45,618 nucleotides of DNA from a virus: positions 1 through 45,618 of the IMG/VR virus record IMGVR_UViG_3300044675_002893. One strand, given 5' to 3'. Shown one piece after another: positions 15,444 through 21,631 of this stretch (its first letter is position 1; each line of letters opens with the position of its first letter). The translations under genes and the position numbers were made by a program. Below the pieces are notes generated by a model. The model was not told where the DNA came from. It searched no databases and saw nothing but the letters and a program-made list of their open reading frames with translations.

Positions 15444-15594
15444 GTTCATCGAGCAGTGCGAGACTGGTGTGCAGCCGGGTGAGATTCCGATCGTGATCAT
15501 GCGTGTCGATGGAGACACTCGACCGCTGGTCATGCTGAGACTTGAGCATTTCATTGAAACCATGAAAGACAAAATACAGCGAGGTGTTTCATGA
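15262..15594 (+). CDS. Hjc-like Holliday-junction resolvase/PD-(D/E)XK endonuclease
   Basis: This 110-residue protein begins GKRQRQRGAETEREVANFL and has the metal-binding residues of the Hjc/VRR-type nuclease fold: Glu in 11-15, D41 in GEDISVY and E50-V-K52. It would cut branched DNA formed in phage replication or recombination. The start has GAGGAGGAA upstream, stronger than that of the overlapping upstream gene. It ends in an ATGA overlap with the next gene. Confidence 0.75.
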   Translation: MGKRQRQRGAETEREVANFLSEQLGMEIKRKLGQARDSGEDISVYPYRIEVKRRKKLAVTEFIEQCETGVQPGEIPIVIMRVDGDTRPLVMLRLEHFIETMKDKIQRGVS

Positions 15595-15863
15595 TTACTC
15601 TTTACGGATTCGACAACGCGATAGTTGGCACGGCATCTGCGTGTTGCGCAGACGGCCATGTGCATCGAGCAATCTATGACGGAAGCAAGATCGTTGAGAT
15701 CCTGATGGACAGCAGCAGGATGTCTCGCGAGGAAGCGGAGGAGTACATCAGTTACAACATCATCGGGCTTTGCATTGGCGATGACGCGCCTCTCGTGATG
15801 TGGCCAAAGCCTGACGACACCTTGGTCATAGAGTTCATCGAGGAACTATCCAATGCCAAGTAA
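15591..15863 (+). CDS. Conserved phage hypothetical protein
   Basis: This 90-residue acidic protein contains YDGSKIVEILMDSSRMSREEAEEYISYNIIGLCIGDDAPLVMW in pieces typical of a widespread phage family (YDGxxxIExLM, EEAxEYxxxNxxGxxxG). Function unknown. It is coupled to the upstream gene by ATGA. Confidence 0.75.
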   Translation: MITLYGFDNAIVGTASACCADGHVHRAIYDGSKIVEILMDSSRMSREEAEEYISYNIIGLCIGDDAPLVMWPKPDDTLVIEFIEELSNAK

Positions 15864-16392
15864 CGAGCGCATCGGCACCGCGCTGAATTCCAAAAACCTG
15901 AAGAGCGACGAGACGCACTTCGATGCCGATCTCGTTGCCGCACTGGCGCATGCCTCGAAACTTGGGGCCACCCTGCAGATGCTGATCAGTGGCGGGTTCG
16001 CTGAAGAACTGAGGCCGGCGTCGGACGAACTGGCTAGGGTGCTGAAGAAGGCATGCCGGCGCAGGAACTGGGGTATCGGCTGGCAGGCTGCCCAGAGGGC
16101 GTCGAGGCAGGGGCTGATCGAATGGATGATGAAGGCCTGCCGCGGGTGTAACGGCACCGGCAAGACCTTGCTGAACTACGGGTTCGACTCAGCAGACCAG
16201 AAGGAGCAGGACTGTCCGCTGTGTGAGGGGCTGGGGGAGTTTGTCCCTGAGTGGCACTGGCGTAGCCAGCAGATGGGACTTGGGCCTGATGAGCCTCAGG
16301 CTTGGTGGACTAAGCGGGTGGACTTAGCCAAGGAGATTGCCGGCGATGCTTTCCACACTGCCCGGAGGCAGGTGAACCGGCAACTTGAGTGA
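15853..16392 (+). CDS. Zinc-finger protein, candidate late antiterminator (Q-like)
   Basis: This 179-residue protein has a helical N-terminal half and, from about residue 95, two zinc-binding repeats of DnaJ type (CRGCNGTGK and CPLCEGLGE), followed by WHWRSQQMGLGP and a helical tail. It is the last gene of the rightward early operon, the position of Q antiterminators in lambdoid phages, and some Q-type proteins have a comparable zinc finger. The antiterminator role is inferred from position and fold hints, not from a clear family match. Confidence 0.5.
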   Translation: MPSNERIGTALNSKNLKSDETHFDADLVAALAHASKLGATLQMLISGGFAEELRPASDELARVLKKACRRRNWGIGWQAAQRASRQGLIEWMMKACRGCNGTGKTLLNYGFDSADQKEQDCPLCEGLGEFVPEWHWRSQQMGLGPDEPQAWWTKRVDLAKEIAGDAFHTARRQVNRQLE

Positions 16393-16523
16393 CCGCTAGA
16401 TGGTCGATGCATCAAGTCGACCCAAGAAACTTGCAAGTGCCCTAGTCAAGGGATTAGAATCTGTGGTAGGTGCATTCCAACTATAACTATATTGCGCACC
16501 GACAGCGGGGAAGCCTTGTCCTT

Positions 16524-16548
16524 AAAAAAAGGGGGGCCGAAGCCCCCC
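16524..16548 (-). terminator. Rho-independent terminator of the CobS/CobT operon
   Basis: On the minus strand GGGGGGC pairs perfectly with GCCCCCC around a TTCG tetraloop and is followed directly by seven Ts. It lies just after the stop of the CobT-like gene. The rest of 16393-16553 has no gene; TTGCAA (16431) and TAGAAT (16455) with 18 bases between them resemble a rightward promoter, but nothing sensible lies downstream. Confidence 0.92.
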
Positions 16549-16553
16549 GCAAG

Positions 16554-18533
16554 TTAGGCTACCCGCCGGGTGTCACCGGCCTTCAACTGCTCGATCACCT
16601 TACGCAGGGCGATTGAGTGCAGGTCGCCAGCGTGGCGTACCGCCGCACCAAACTCGTACGCCTGACTGAGCAGGTCATTCGACGTGCCGATGCCGAAGGC
16701 GATGACCTCGACATCGAACATCGCCTTGCTGCAGCGCGTCATCTGCAGCACCTTCTGGGACTCGCCGAAGCCGTCGGTGATAACGATCACCAGACGCCGG
16801 CCCGACTTACGCTGCGACAGTTGTTGAACAACTGCGCGTAGGCAGGTGTAGTCCGGGGTGCCGCCGCTCGCGATCTGTCCCATCCTCACGAAGTGATGAG
16901 GGACTTGGCCAGCACGATCCTCGAAGCGCTTGGCGACCACGAGGACGCCGGCACGGGACGAGTCTCTATCATTGCCGCCCAGCAGATTCCCGAACATGTC
17001 GCGACCGCCGCCGTACTGGACGTGGTCGTAGGTGCTGGGTGATCGGAAGCCAACCACCTCACACTCAGCGCCAGCCGTCTCTGCGGCCTGAGCGATCGTC
17101 CAAGCAAGTTGGGCAGCGTTCTTGGCGTTCTGTCCGGCCATCGAGCCAGACATGTCGACCATGATGGACACCGAAGTCTCGATGCCCTCGCTGACCCAGC
17201 GGCGCTTGAAGACCGACTCGCTACCGCTCAGCATGCGCGGCGCACGGCGACCATCGAACCGGCCACTGATTGACCCGCTGTCCCAGCCGCAACGCTCAGG
17301 AGCCTTGAGGATCTGGTACAGACGCGATTTCAGCGCCGGCAACACCGTCTTCGACAGCGTACGCGCTGCTCGACGCAGTCCGGCATCGTCCTTCTGCATC
17401 GATGTCCAGCGGCGCATTTCACTGCGGCCCGGAGGCGGGGCGGACGCCAACGAGATCGGCACCATCGTGCGCTCACGGATACGCTTGAACACGTCATCGA
17501 TGTCAGGCTCAGGCGACTTGCACAACCGTTCGTCGTACTGTTCCTGCCTGTCCTCGTACGGCTCGTCGCCGCCGTTGCTGGTGACAGCCTCGCCGTCCTC
17601 GCCTTCGTCGTCTCCGGACTCGATAGGCATGGGAGCGCCGTTGGCCTCGCCGGCTTCAGTCGTCTCAGACATCTCAGCCTCAGCCTGAGCAAGTTCAGCG
17701 GCATCGCTGTCGCCGTCTTCGGAACCGAACGACTCGTCGGATTCTCCCGACTCAGAGTCGTCGTCTTCCGACTGTTCCTGCTGTTGTGACTGTTGCTGCT
17801 CCCACGGCTGCCGGCTGTCGGCACTCTGGTCGACAGGCTCGATGGCCTTCCAGCCTTCGAGGAACTGCATCGCCAGCCCCAGCGCTTGGCCAGTGCCGTC
17901 GCGATCCAGCGACAGGCTGGGCATCGCGTCAGCGACCGCCTTGTACAGGCTGCGCTTCGGCTCCGGGATTCGGTCGAGCAGTTTCTTCGCAAAACCGTTG
18001 CCGTCACCCAGCGCGGCCCGACTGATCAGCGCGAGCGCGAATGGCGCACTGTTGATCGATGTCGGGTTGAACTTGTCATCGAGTTTGGACGTGAACTGCG
18101 ACATCAGTCGCTTGAACCCAGACCGCGCACCGTTTGCGCGACCGGACGCAATCACCGCATGCTCGATGCGACCGTCCTCGATTCCGTTCCACAGATTCCG
18201 CAGCAGAGAATACTCCGGGCCTGAGTACCGGAGTAGGCTGCTTTGGTCGGTGTACGCGACGTGCCCGACCTCGTGGCTGGTGTAGGCCGCGATCAGGTCT
18301 GCCTCGATGCGCGACACGAACGAGTTGTCGGGCATGCTGGGGTAGTTGATGCGGTAGGTCATCACCTTGCTACGGTCGGAAGTGAGCGACCACTGGGCGA
18401 AAGCGATCTCGCCGCCGAAGGTGACATTGCCGGCCCCTGAGAACACGGCATCGCTGCCCAGCAGCGCTCGCAGTTGCTTCTGCGAGTGAACTAGCGCTGC
18501 GGCCTTGATCGCCGCCGACTTAATCTTTTGCAT
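16554..18533 (-). CDS. CobT-like VWA-domain protein with HExxH motif
   Basis: This 659-residue protein has three parts. The N-terminal 230 residues include HEVGH (87-91) and IEDGRIE, like the metallopeptidase-type domain of some VWA proteins. The middle, about 240-345, is a long acidic/Gln/Ser-rich linker, as in CobT. The C-terminal VWA domain has a MIDAS: DMSGS (460-464) and D587 in ITDGFGE. Together with the MoxR/CobS-like gene upstream this is an AAA+/VWA pair. True cobaltochelatase also needs the large subunit CobN, absent here, so metal insertion is unlikely to be its own activity; substrate remodelling is the alternative. The start has GAGGA seven bases upstream, nine bases after the CobS-like stop. 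Confidence 0.85.
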   Translation of the reverse strand: MQKIKSAAIKAAALVHSQKQLRALLGSDAVFSGAGNVTFGGEIAFAQWSLTSDRSKVMTYRINYPSMPDNSFVSRIEADLIAAYTSHEVGHVAYTDQSSLLRYSGPEYSLLRNLWNGIEDGRIEHAVIASGRANGARSGFKRLMSQFTSKLDDKFNPTSINSAPFALALISRAALGDGNGFAKKLLDRIPEPKRSLYKAVADAMPSLSLDRDGTGQALGLAMQFLEGWKAIEPVDQSADSRQPWEQQQSQQQEQSEDDDSESGESDESFGSEDGDSDAAELAQAEAEMSETTEAGEANGAPMPIESGDDEGEDGEAVTSNGGDEPYEDRQEQYDERLCKSPEPDIDDVFKRIRERTMVPISLASAPPPGRSEMRRWTSMQKDDAGLRRAARTLSKTVLPALKSRLYQILKAPERCGWDSGSISGRFDGRRAPRMLSGSESVFKRRWVSEGIETSVSIMVDMSGSMAGQNAKNAAQLAWTIAQAAETAGAECEVVGFRSPSTYDHVQYGGGRDMFGNLLGGNDRDSSRAGVLVVAKRFEDRAGQVPHHFVRMGQIASGGTPDYTCLRAVVQQLSQRKSGRRLVIVITDGFGESQKVLQMTRCSKAMFDVEVIAFGIGTSNDLLSQAYEFGAAVRHAGDLHSIALRKVIEQLKAGDTRRVA

Positions 18534-18542
18534 GACGATTCC

Positions 18543-19760
18543 TCACGCCGCTTCAGGCGCATTGGGGGAGTTGACATCGACCACGTCGGGCGTGACGACA
18601 GGCGGCGCGAGACCAGCCATCGCGGCCTCGATACCAGCGTCCGACATGTTCGCTTTCCATATCTGCTGCAGGACTTCACGCGATTCAGGCGATGCTCGAT
18701 TGACCATCGTCTGCTCGAATGCCAGTCGCGGCGGCACCTTGTCGGCCAGCGCCTCAGCAAGGTAGAACGCCTCGCGCAGCGTCGGGACATGGTCGAGTTG
18801 ACTAGACTGACCAGCCTGCCGCATGACCGACAGCATGCTCACGATCAGCGTCGACAGGTTGCTGTGGACGCCAGTGCGGCTGCTGATGACCTGCGCTTCG
18901 TCCGCCGATTGCAGGTAACTGAACTCGATCGTGCGAGCGAAGCGGTTGACGAACGCGACGTTCATCTCGCGCACCCCGGCGTACATGCCGGTGTAGTCGC
19001 CGCGGCCATTCGAGTTGTCCGCAGCCATGAACACGACACCCGGAGCCTTGCGAATCACCTCGCCGGTCTCAGGCACCGTGACCACGCCTTCCGGCTCCAG
19101 CGGCGCATGCAGCGCCGACAGGTACTCAGGTCGAGCGAACGACACCTCGTCGAGCAGGATGACTGCACCGGGGCGCACGAAGCCGCGCAGGATGATGCCG
19201 TGCTGGTAGACGGTCGAGCCGTTCTTGACACGCTCGCCGCCGATGAACTCGTAGCGCTCAGCACCGCTGTCGAACGACACGCGGACGAAGGCGCGACCAA
19301 GGCCAGCGCACAGGTTGCGCACGAACTCCGTCTTGCCGGTGCCGGCAGGACCAGCCAGCCACACGTTGCGGCCACGGGCAACAGCCGTCACAGCAGTGAA
19401 CAGTTGCTCCGCGTTGAACTTGTACAGCGGGTCGAGCGCGGGGGCCGCCGGGTCGTTGTAGACATCGACCTCGTACGCACCGTGCTTGCCACGGATGCCG
19501 AAGGCCTCGCGCAGTGACTTGCGACCGACGACCTCGACGTTGGGCACCTCGACCGCCGCAGAAGGCGCAGGAGCCGCGATCGGTGCGAGGGAGCCGCTGA
19601 TAAGGCCCATCGAGGAAATCGCCTCAGCGACCTTCTCCTGCGGCAGAGCGGCCACTTGCTCGATGAAGTCCTGCTTGGACTTGCGAGCGTAGTCGCCAGC
19701 GGAACCGGACACCCGGCGAACCAACTCGACGAGTTGGGACTTGGACATTTGGTTGATCAT
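18543..19760 (-). CDS. CobS/MoxR-like AAA+ ATPase
   Basis: This 405-residue protein has a helical N-terminal region (about 1-45, MSKSQLVELVRRVSG), a variable linker, then the MoxR-type AAA+ core: Walker A GPAGTGKT (137-144), Walker B VILLDE (D204, E205), AADNSNGRGD as sensor-1 region, and FVNRF with the arginine finger area. CobS-like ATPases drive VWA-protein partners. Here the partner is the next gene. Its leader contains a hammerhead ribozyme ending 29 bases before the ATG, and TGTGAGG is the ribosome-binding site. Function in the phage is unknown. Confidence 0.88.
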   Translation of the reverse strand: MINQMSKSQLVELVRRVSGSAGDYARKSKQDFIEQVAALPQEKVAEAISSMGLISGSLAPIAAPAPSAAVEVPNVEVVGRKSLREAFGIRGKHGAYEVDVYNDPAAPALDPLYKFNAEQLFTAVTAVARGRNVWLAGPAGTGKTEFVRNLCAGLGRAFVRVSFDSGAERYEFIGGERVKNGSTVYQHGIILRGFVRPGAVILLDEVSFARPEYLSALHAPLEPEGVVTVPETGEVIRKAPGVVFMAADNSNGRGDYTGMYAGVREMNVAFVNRFARTIEFSYLQSADEAQVISSRTGVHSNLSTLIVSMLSVMRQAGQSSQLDHVPTLREAFYLAEALADKVPPRLAFEQTMVNRASPESREVLQQIWKANMSDAGIEAAMAGLAPPVVTPDVVDVNSPNAPEAA

Positions 19761-19789
19761 GGGAGCCTCACAGTTGTTGTTGATTGTCT

Positions 19790-19851
19790 GACCTCGTCAG
19801 GCAGCGCATCACGCTGCGACAGGGACGCCTCACGGCGAGCCTGTTTCGGTC
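19790..19851 (-). ncRNA. Type II hammerhead ribozyme upstream of the CobS-like gene
   Basis: Read on the minus strand the order is stem II (3' strand GACC), GAA, stem III, T-C, stem I, CTGACGA, stem II (5' strand GGTC). Stem III pairs CAGG with CCTG and CGCC with GGCG around an internal CT/TC loop, capped by GTGA. Stem I pairs GCAGCG with CGCTGC around TGATG. The catalytic core CTGACGA/GAAA/TC is intact. Cleavage is expected after C at 19818. The open helix is stem II, hence type II. Its first bases overlap the stop codon of the upstream 59-residue gene. A second copy at 20426 has the same core and loops but different, still paired, stems. Confidence 0.9.
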
Positions 19852-20030
19852 TATCGGGCCATCTCCTTGATGCCCTTGATCCGGCCATCGAAGTGGCCAA
19901 GTTGGTACACGTAGGTGATCTGCGATCGAACGCAGGATTCAGACACCACGTAGCCATCTTTCGATGCCTGCTCGATGTACTTGAACAGTCGCTCGACAAT
20001 CCGATCGACTTCTTCGTTTTCGTGTTTCAT
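19851..20030 (-). CDS. Small helical protein
   Basis: This 59-residue protein starts at ATG 20030, overlapping the stop of the 35-residue gene, with GAGGAGG upstream. It is charged and helical (NEEVDRIVERLFKYIEQASKDG), followed by SCVRSQITYVYQLGHFDGRIKG. Its stop codon is part of the hammerhead ribozyme that separates it from the CobS-like gene. Function unknown. Confidence 0.7.
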   Translation of the reverse strand: MKHENEEVDRIVERLFKYIEQASKDGYVVSESCVRSQITYVYQLGHFDGRIKGIKEMAR

Positions 20031-20134
20031 TTCGAATCCTCCTCGTCCAGCCAACCGAAAGCGATGTATCCGGCCAGTGCGAACACGGCCAGTGCGAGCG
20101 CCATGCGTGGCGCGTAGAACAGGAATGCGTCCAT
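20027..20134 (-). CDS. Very small membrane protein
   Basis: This 35-codon frame starts at ATG 20134 after GAGGTG and ends in an ATGA overlap with the next gene, which shows that the ribosome runs through it. The product is one hydrophobic helix (RMALALAVFALAGYIAFGWL) followed by an acidic tail DEEDSK. It probably sits in the inner membrane. Function unknown. Confidence 0.6.
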   Translation of the reverse strand: MDAFLFYAPRMALALAVFALAGYIAFGWLDEEDSK

Positions 20135-20142
20135 CGATCACC

Positions 20143-20397
20143 TCACAGGTCGAACAGCGAGACGCTGGTGGAGCGCACTTCCGACACGACTTCGGCGAGT
20201 TGCTCGTCGGTCAGAATCTTGCGCACCTTGGTCGAATCGATGCGGCTCGATGACCGCTCCGACACGACGGCGCGGAAGACCTCGCCGCGGTACTCGCCAG
20301 CGCCAGAGTCGCGCAGGATTTTCTTGATGGCCTCAGCCTGCTGGTTGAGGGCGGAGATTTGTGCGTTGAGCGCACCCAGTTGGTCGACGATCTGCAT
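20143..20397 (-). CDS. Conserved phage hypothetical protein
   Basis: This 84-residue protein begins with a coiled-coil-like helix (LGALNAQISALNQQAEAIKKIL) and then a small domain (YRGEVFRAVVSERSSSRIDS, KVRKILTDEQLAEVV). I have seen this form in many phages; it has no known function. Its leader (TGTGAGG, five bases before ATG) is nearly identical to that of the CobS-like gene, and both are preceded by a hammerhead ribozyme. Confidence 0.7.
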   Translation of the reverse strand: MQIVDQLGALNAQISALNQQAEAIKKILRDSGAGEYRGEVFRAVVSERSSSRIDSTKVRKILTDEQLAEVVSEVRSTSVSLFDL

Positions 20398-20425
20398 ATA
20401 GCCTCACAGTTGTGTTGATGTTGTT

Positions 20426-20477
20426 GGTCTCGTCAGTGGCAGCATCACTGCCAGACCGGCTCACGCCGGTTTCGACC
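20426..20477 (-). ncRNA. Type II hammerhead ribozyme upstream of the 84-residue gene
   Basis: On the minus strand: stem II 3' strand GGTC, GAA, stem III (ACCGGC with GCCGGT, GTGA loop), C, stem I (TGGCAG with CTGCCA, TGATG loop), CTGACGA, stem II 5' strand GACC. All core residues are present; cleavage is expected after C at 20454. Compared with the copy at 19790, every stem has changed while staying paired and the core and both loops are identical. The 3' end lies 28 bases before the start codon of the 84-residue gene. Confidence 0.92.
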
Positions 20478-20483
20478 TGAAGT

Positions 20484-20582
20484 AAAAAGTAGGTGGGATT
20501 GCACTTCCCGAAACATTCCGCCGTGGCAACCGGAGTTTGTTGTCCGGTTGTTACTCCACGGCGCGAAGGCTTTGTTTCCTAC
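20484..20582 (-). terminator. Large nested fold with U-run, attenuator-like
   Basis: On the minus strand these pairs nest: GTAG (20582) with CTAC (20489); GAAACA (20578-20573) with TGTTTC (20515-20510); CGCCGTGG with CCACGGCG (20563-20556 and 20526-20519); and CAACCGGA with TCCGGTTG inside. A small GGGA/TCCC hairpin sits in the 3' side. Five Ts (20488-20484) follow the outermost stem directly. It could terminate or attenuate transcription, or protect the 3' end left by the ribozyme a few bases further on. Confidence 0.5.
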
Positions 20583-20608
20583 CTTTCAGGCATCAACTAG
20601 CCTCAAGG

Positions 20609-20917
20609 TCAGAAGTTGTAGTCGTAGAACTTGACCGGCTCGTCGGACAGGCCATAGCGCCGCTTCGCGGCATCCTTCCAGCCGTGCTTGCCAAGGCGGA
20701 TGCGGACAACGCGACCGTCCGGGTCGCTCTTGATCAGCCACTGCTGGCTGCTCTGGTTGACCACCGTGCCGAAGAAGCCGCCGGGGACAAAGTCAGGCTT
20801 CCACGAGGGGTCGCGCTCAGCCTTCATGGCGCGTATTTCGAGCGTCTTGTCGCTCACGCGCCGCACGATCTCGAAAGGGTTCACGTCGCTGTAGCCGTAG
20901 TGGTTGGCGTAGTTCAT
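20609..20917 (-). CDS. Conserved hypothetical protein (NYANHYGYSD family)
   Basis: The product starts MNYANHYGYSDVNPFEIVRR and has SDKTLEIRAMKAERDPSWKP, a central FVPGGFFGTV, then RIRLGKHGWKDAAKRRYGL and the end VKFYDYNF. I recognise this as a widespread family in phages and bacteria without an assigned function. I prefer the ATG at 20917 because GGAG lies six bases upstream; the ATG at 20923 is almost on top of that site and would add two residues. It is the first gene of the ribozyme-containing operon. Confidence 0.8.
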   Translation of the reverse strand: MNYANHYGYSDVNPFEIVRRVSDKTLEIRAMKAERDPSWKPDFVPGGFFGTVVNQSSQQWLIKSDPDGRVVRIRLGKHGWKDAAKRRYGLSDEPVKFYDYNF

Positions 20918-20946
20918 GTTCATCTCCAGTTGTTGTTAACAGTTGT

Positions 20947-20987
20947 GACTCAGTGCAGCGTCCTAAGCGAGGGCGCTCTACTCAGTC
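20947..20987 (-). promoter_or_regulatory. Long imperfect hairpin in the leader of the 102-residue gene
   Basis: On the minus strand GACTGAGT pairs with ACTGAGTC (one G-G mismatch) and, inside, AGCGCCC pairs with GGACGCT around TCGCTTA. It lies upstream of TTAACAACAACTGGAG, the ribosome-binding leader. It lacks a GAAA and a CTGANGA core, so it is not a hammerhead. Confidence 0.4.
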
Positions 20988-20999
20988 GCGAGATTGATT

Positions 21000-21180
21000 C
21001 TCCGGTTCGTTGGGCATCGTCAGACTTTCGGGCGGCTGCTGTACTTGCAGGTCATTGCCTTCAACCCTACGGCTTCACCGATGCTTTAGGCCGGACTCCG
21101 TCTCAGGGAGCCGCCGGGCTGCTTGCGCTCATCCGGCACCAGAACCTTTGTTTGGGTGGCCCGTCTGGGAGGCCAGTGGT
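21000..21180 (-). other. Gene-free structured leader with possible pseudoknot
   Basis: No convincing gene is seen on either strand. Long-range pairs are possible: GCATCG (21014-21019) with CGATGC (21079-21084), and GGCGGCT (21031-21037) with AGCCGCC (21109-21115). These two cross each other, so they form a pseudoknot or alternative states. Smaller hairpins include CTGC/GCAG and a CCGG stem with a GCAA loop. It lies between the promoter near 21200 and the first gene of the leftward operon, so it is probably transcribed as a 5' leader. Confidence 0.4.
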
Positions 21181-21184
21181 GCGT

Positions 21185-21213
21185 ATCCTGAACAGTTCCA
21201 CAGTTGTTGTCAA
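21185..21213 (-). promoter_or_regulatory. Possible promoter of the CobS/CobT operon
   Basis: TTGACA on the minus strand (21213-21208) is preceded by GTG, as at the promoter near 10760. The -10 at 17 bases is CAGGAT, only 3/6, so the match is incomplete. It is the only good -35 in the divergent gap before this operon. Confidence 0.4.
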
Positions 21214-21273
21214 CACTTGTTTCTGACAAATGTCGAAATAAGTGATTTCCCCTACGAAAATAGGAGTTTCGAG

Positions 21274-21468
21274 ATGATGAAGGGCAAAATGCACGGCAAG
21301 AAGCACGGTTCCAAGCACGGGCGCAGCGAAATGCGAGCGCTGAAGCGTGGCGGTGCGAGCAAGGCTGTTGTGGCCGAAGAGGCCGCTGAGTACGGCATGA
21401 AGCACGGCGGCATGGTCGGCAGCGGCTGCGGTGGATACCGCGGCAAGCAGGACTACGGCAAGCGCTGA
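21274..21468 (+). CDS. Small Lys/His/Gly-rich phage protein
   Basis: This 64-residue protein starts MMKGKMHGKKHGSKHGRSEM and contains SKAVVAEEAAEYGMKHGGM and a Gly/Cys-rich end. Small KHGG-type proteins like this are common beside phage structural genes; the role is unknown. AGGAG lies eight bases before the ATG at 21274. It is the first gene of the late rightward operon and its TGA overlaps the next ATG by one base. Confidence 0.75.
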   Translation: MMKGKMHGKKHGSKHGRSEMRALKRGGASKAVVAEEAAEYGMKHGGMVGSGCGGYRGKQDYGKR

Positions 21469-21617
21469 TGCCCGGACTGTACGAGAACATTTGGAAAAAG
21501 CGCCGCCGCATCGCCGCAGGGAGCGGGGAATCGATGCGCAAGCCGGGATCAAAGGGCGCACCCAGTGCCGCAGACTTCCGGAAGGCCTCTAAGACAGCGA
21601 AGCGCGGCAAGAAGTGA
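21468..21617 (+). CDS. Conserved small basic phage protein
   Basis: This 49-residue protein begins MPGLYENIWKKRRRIAAGSG, then RKPGSKGAPSAADFRKAS and a Lys-rich tail. This is a widespread phage micro-protein with the signature MPGLYxNIxxKRxRIxxGSGExMRKPGxKGAP, usually near terminase and portal genes; its function is unknown. It starts at ATG 21468 (TGATG with the previous gene). Confidence 0.85.
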   Translation: MPGLYENIWKKRRRIAAGSGESMRKPGSKGAPSAADFRKASKTAKRGKK

Positions 21618-21631
21618 GCGAGGGAGAGGCA

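Noticed and set aside
16431-16460. TTGCAA-18-TAGAAT promoter-like pair on the plus strand
   Set aside because: It points into the antisense of the CobT-like gene and towards a strong hairpin; probably chance in an AT-richer gap.
18528-19517. 329-codon open frame on the plus strand
   Set aside because: Antisense to the CobS-like gene, His/Arg/Asp-rich composition, no family features.
20426-20477. GCCACTG-like sequence near CobS/CobT genes, suggesting a cobalamin riboswitch
   Set aside because: No other conserved riboswitch blocks are present; the bases are fully explained as hammerhead stem I and core.
21017-21023. A third CTGACGA on the minus strand, suggesting a third hammerhead
   Set aside because: No GAAA in the correct place, and no stem I or stem II around it can be built in any of the three hammerhead orders.
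20537-21226. 229-codon open frame on the plus strand across the structured leader
   Set aside because: Antisense to the 102-residue gene and to the leader; no ribosome-binding site or recognisable product.
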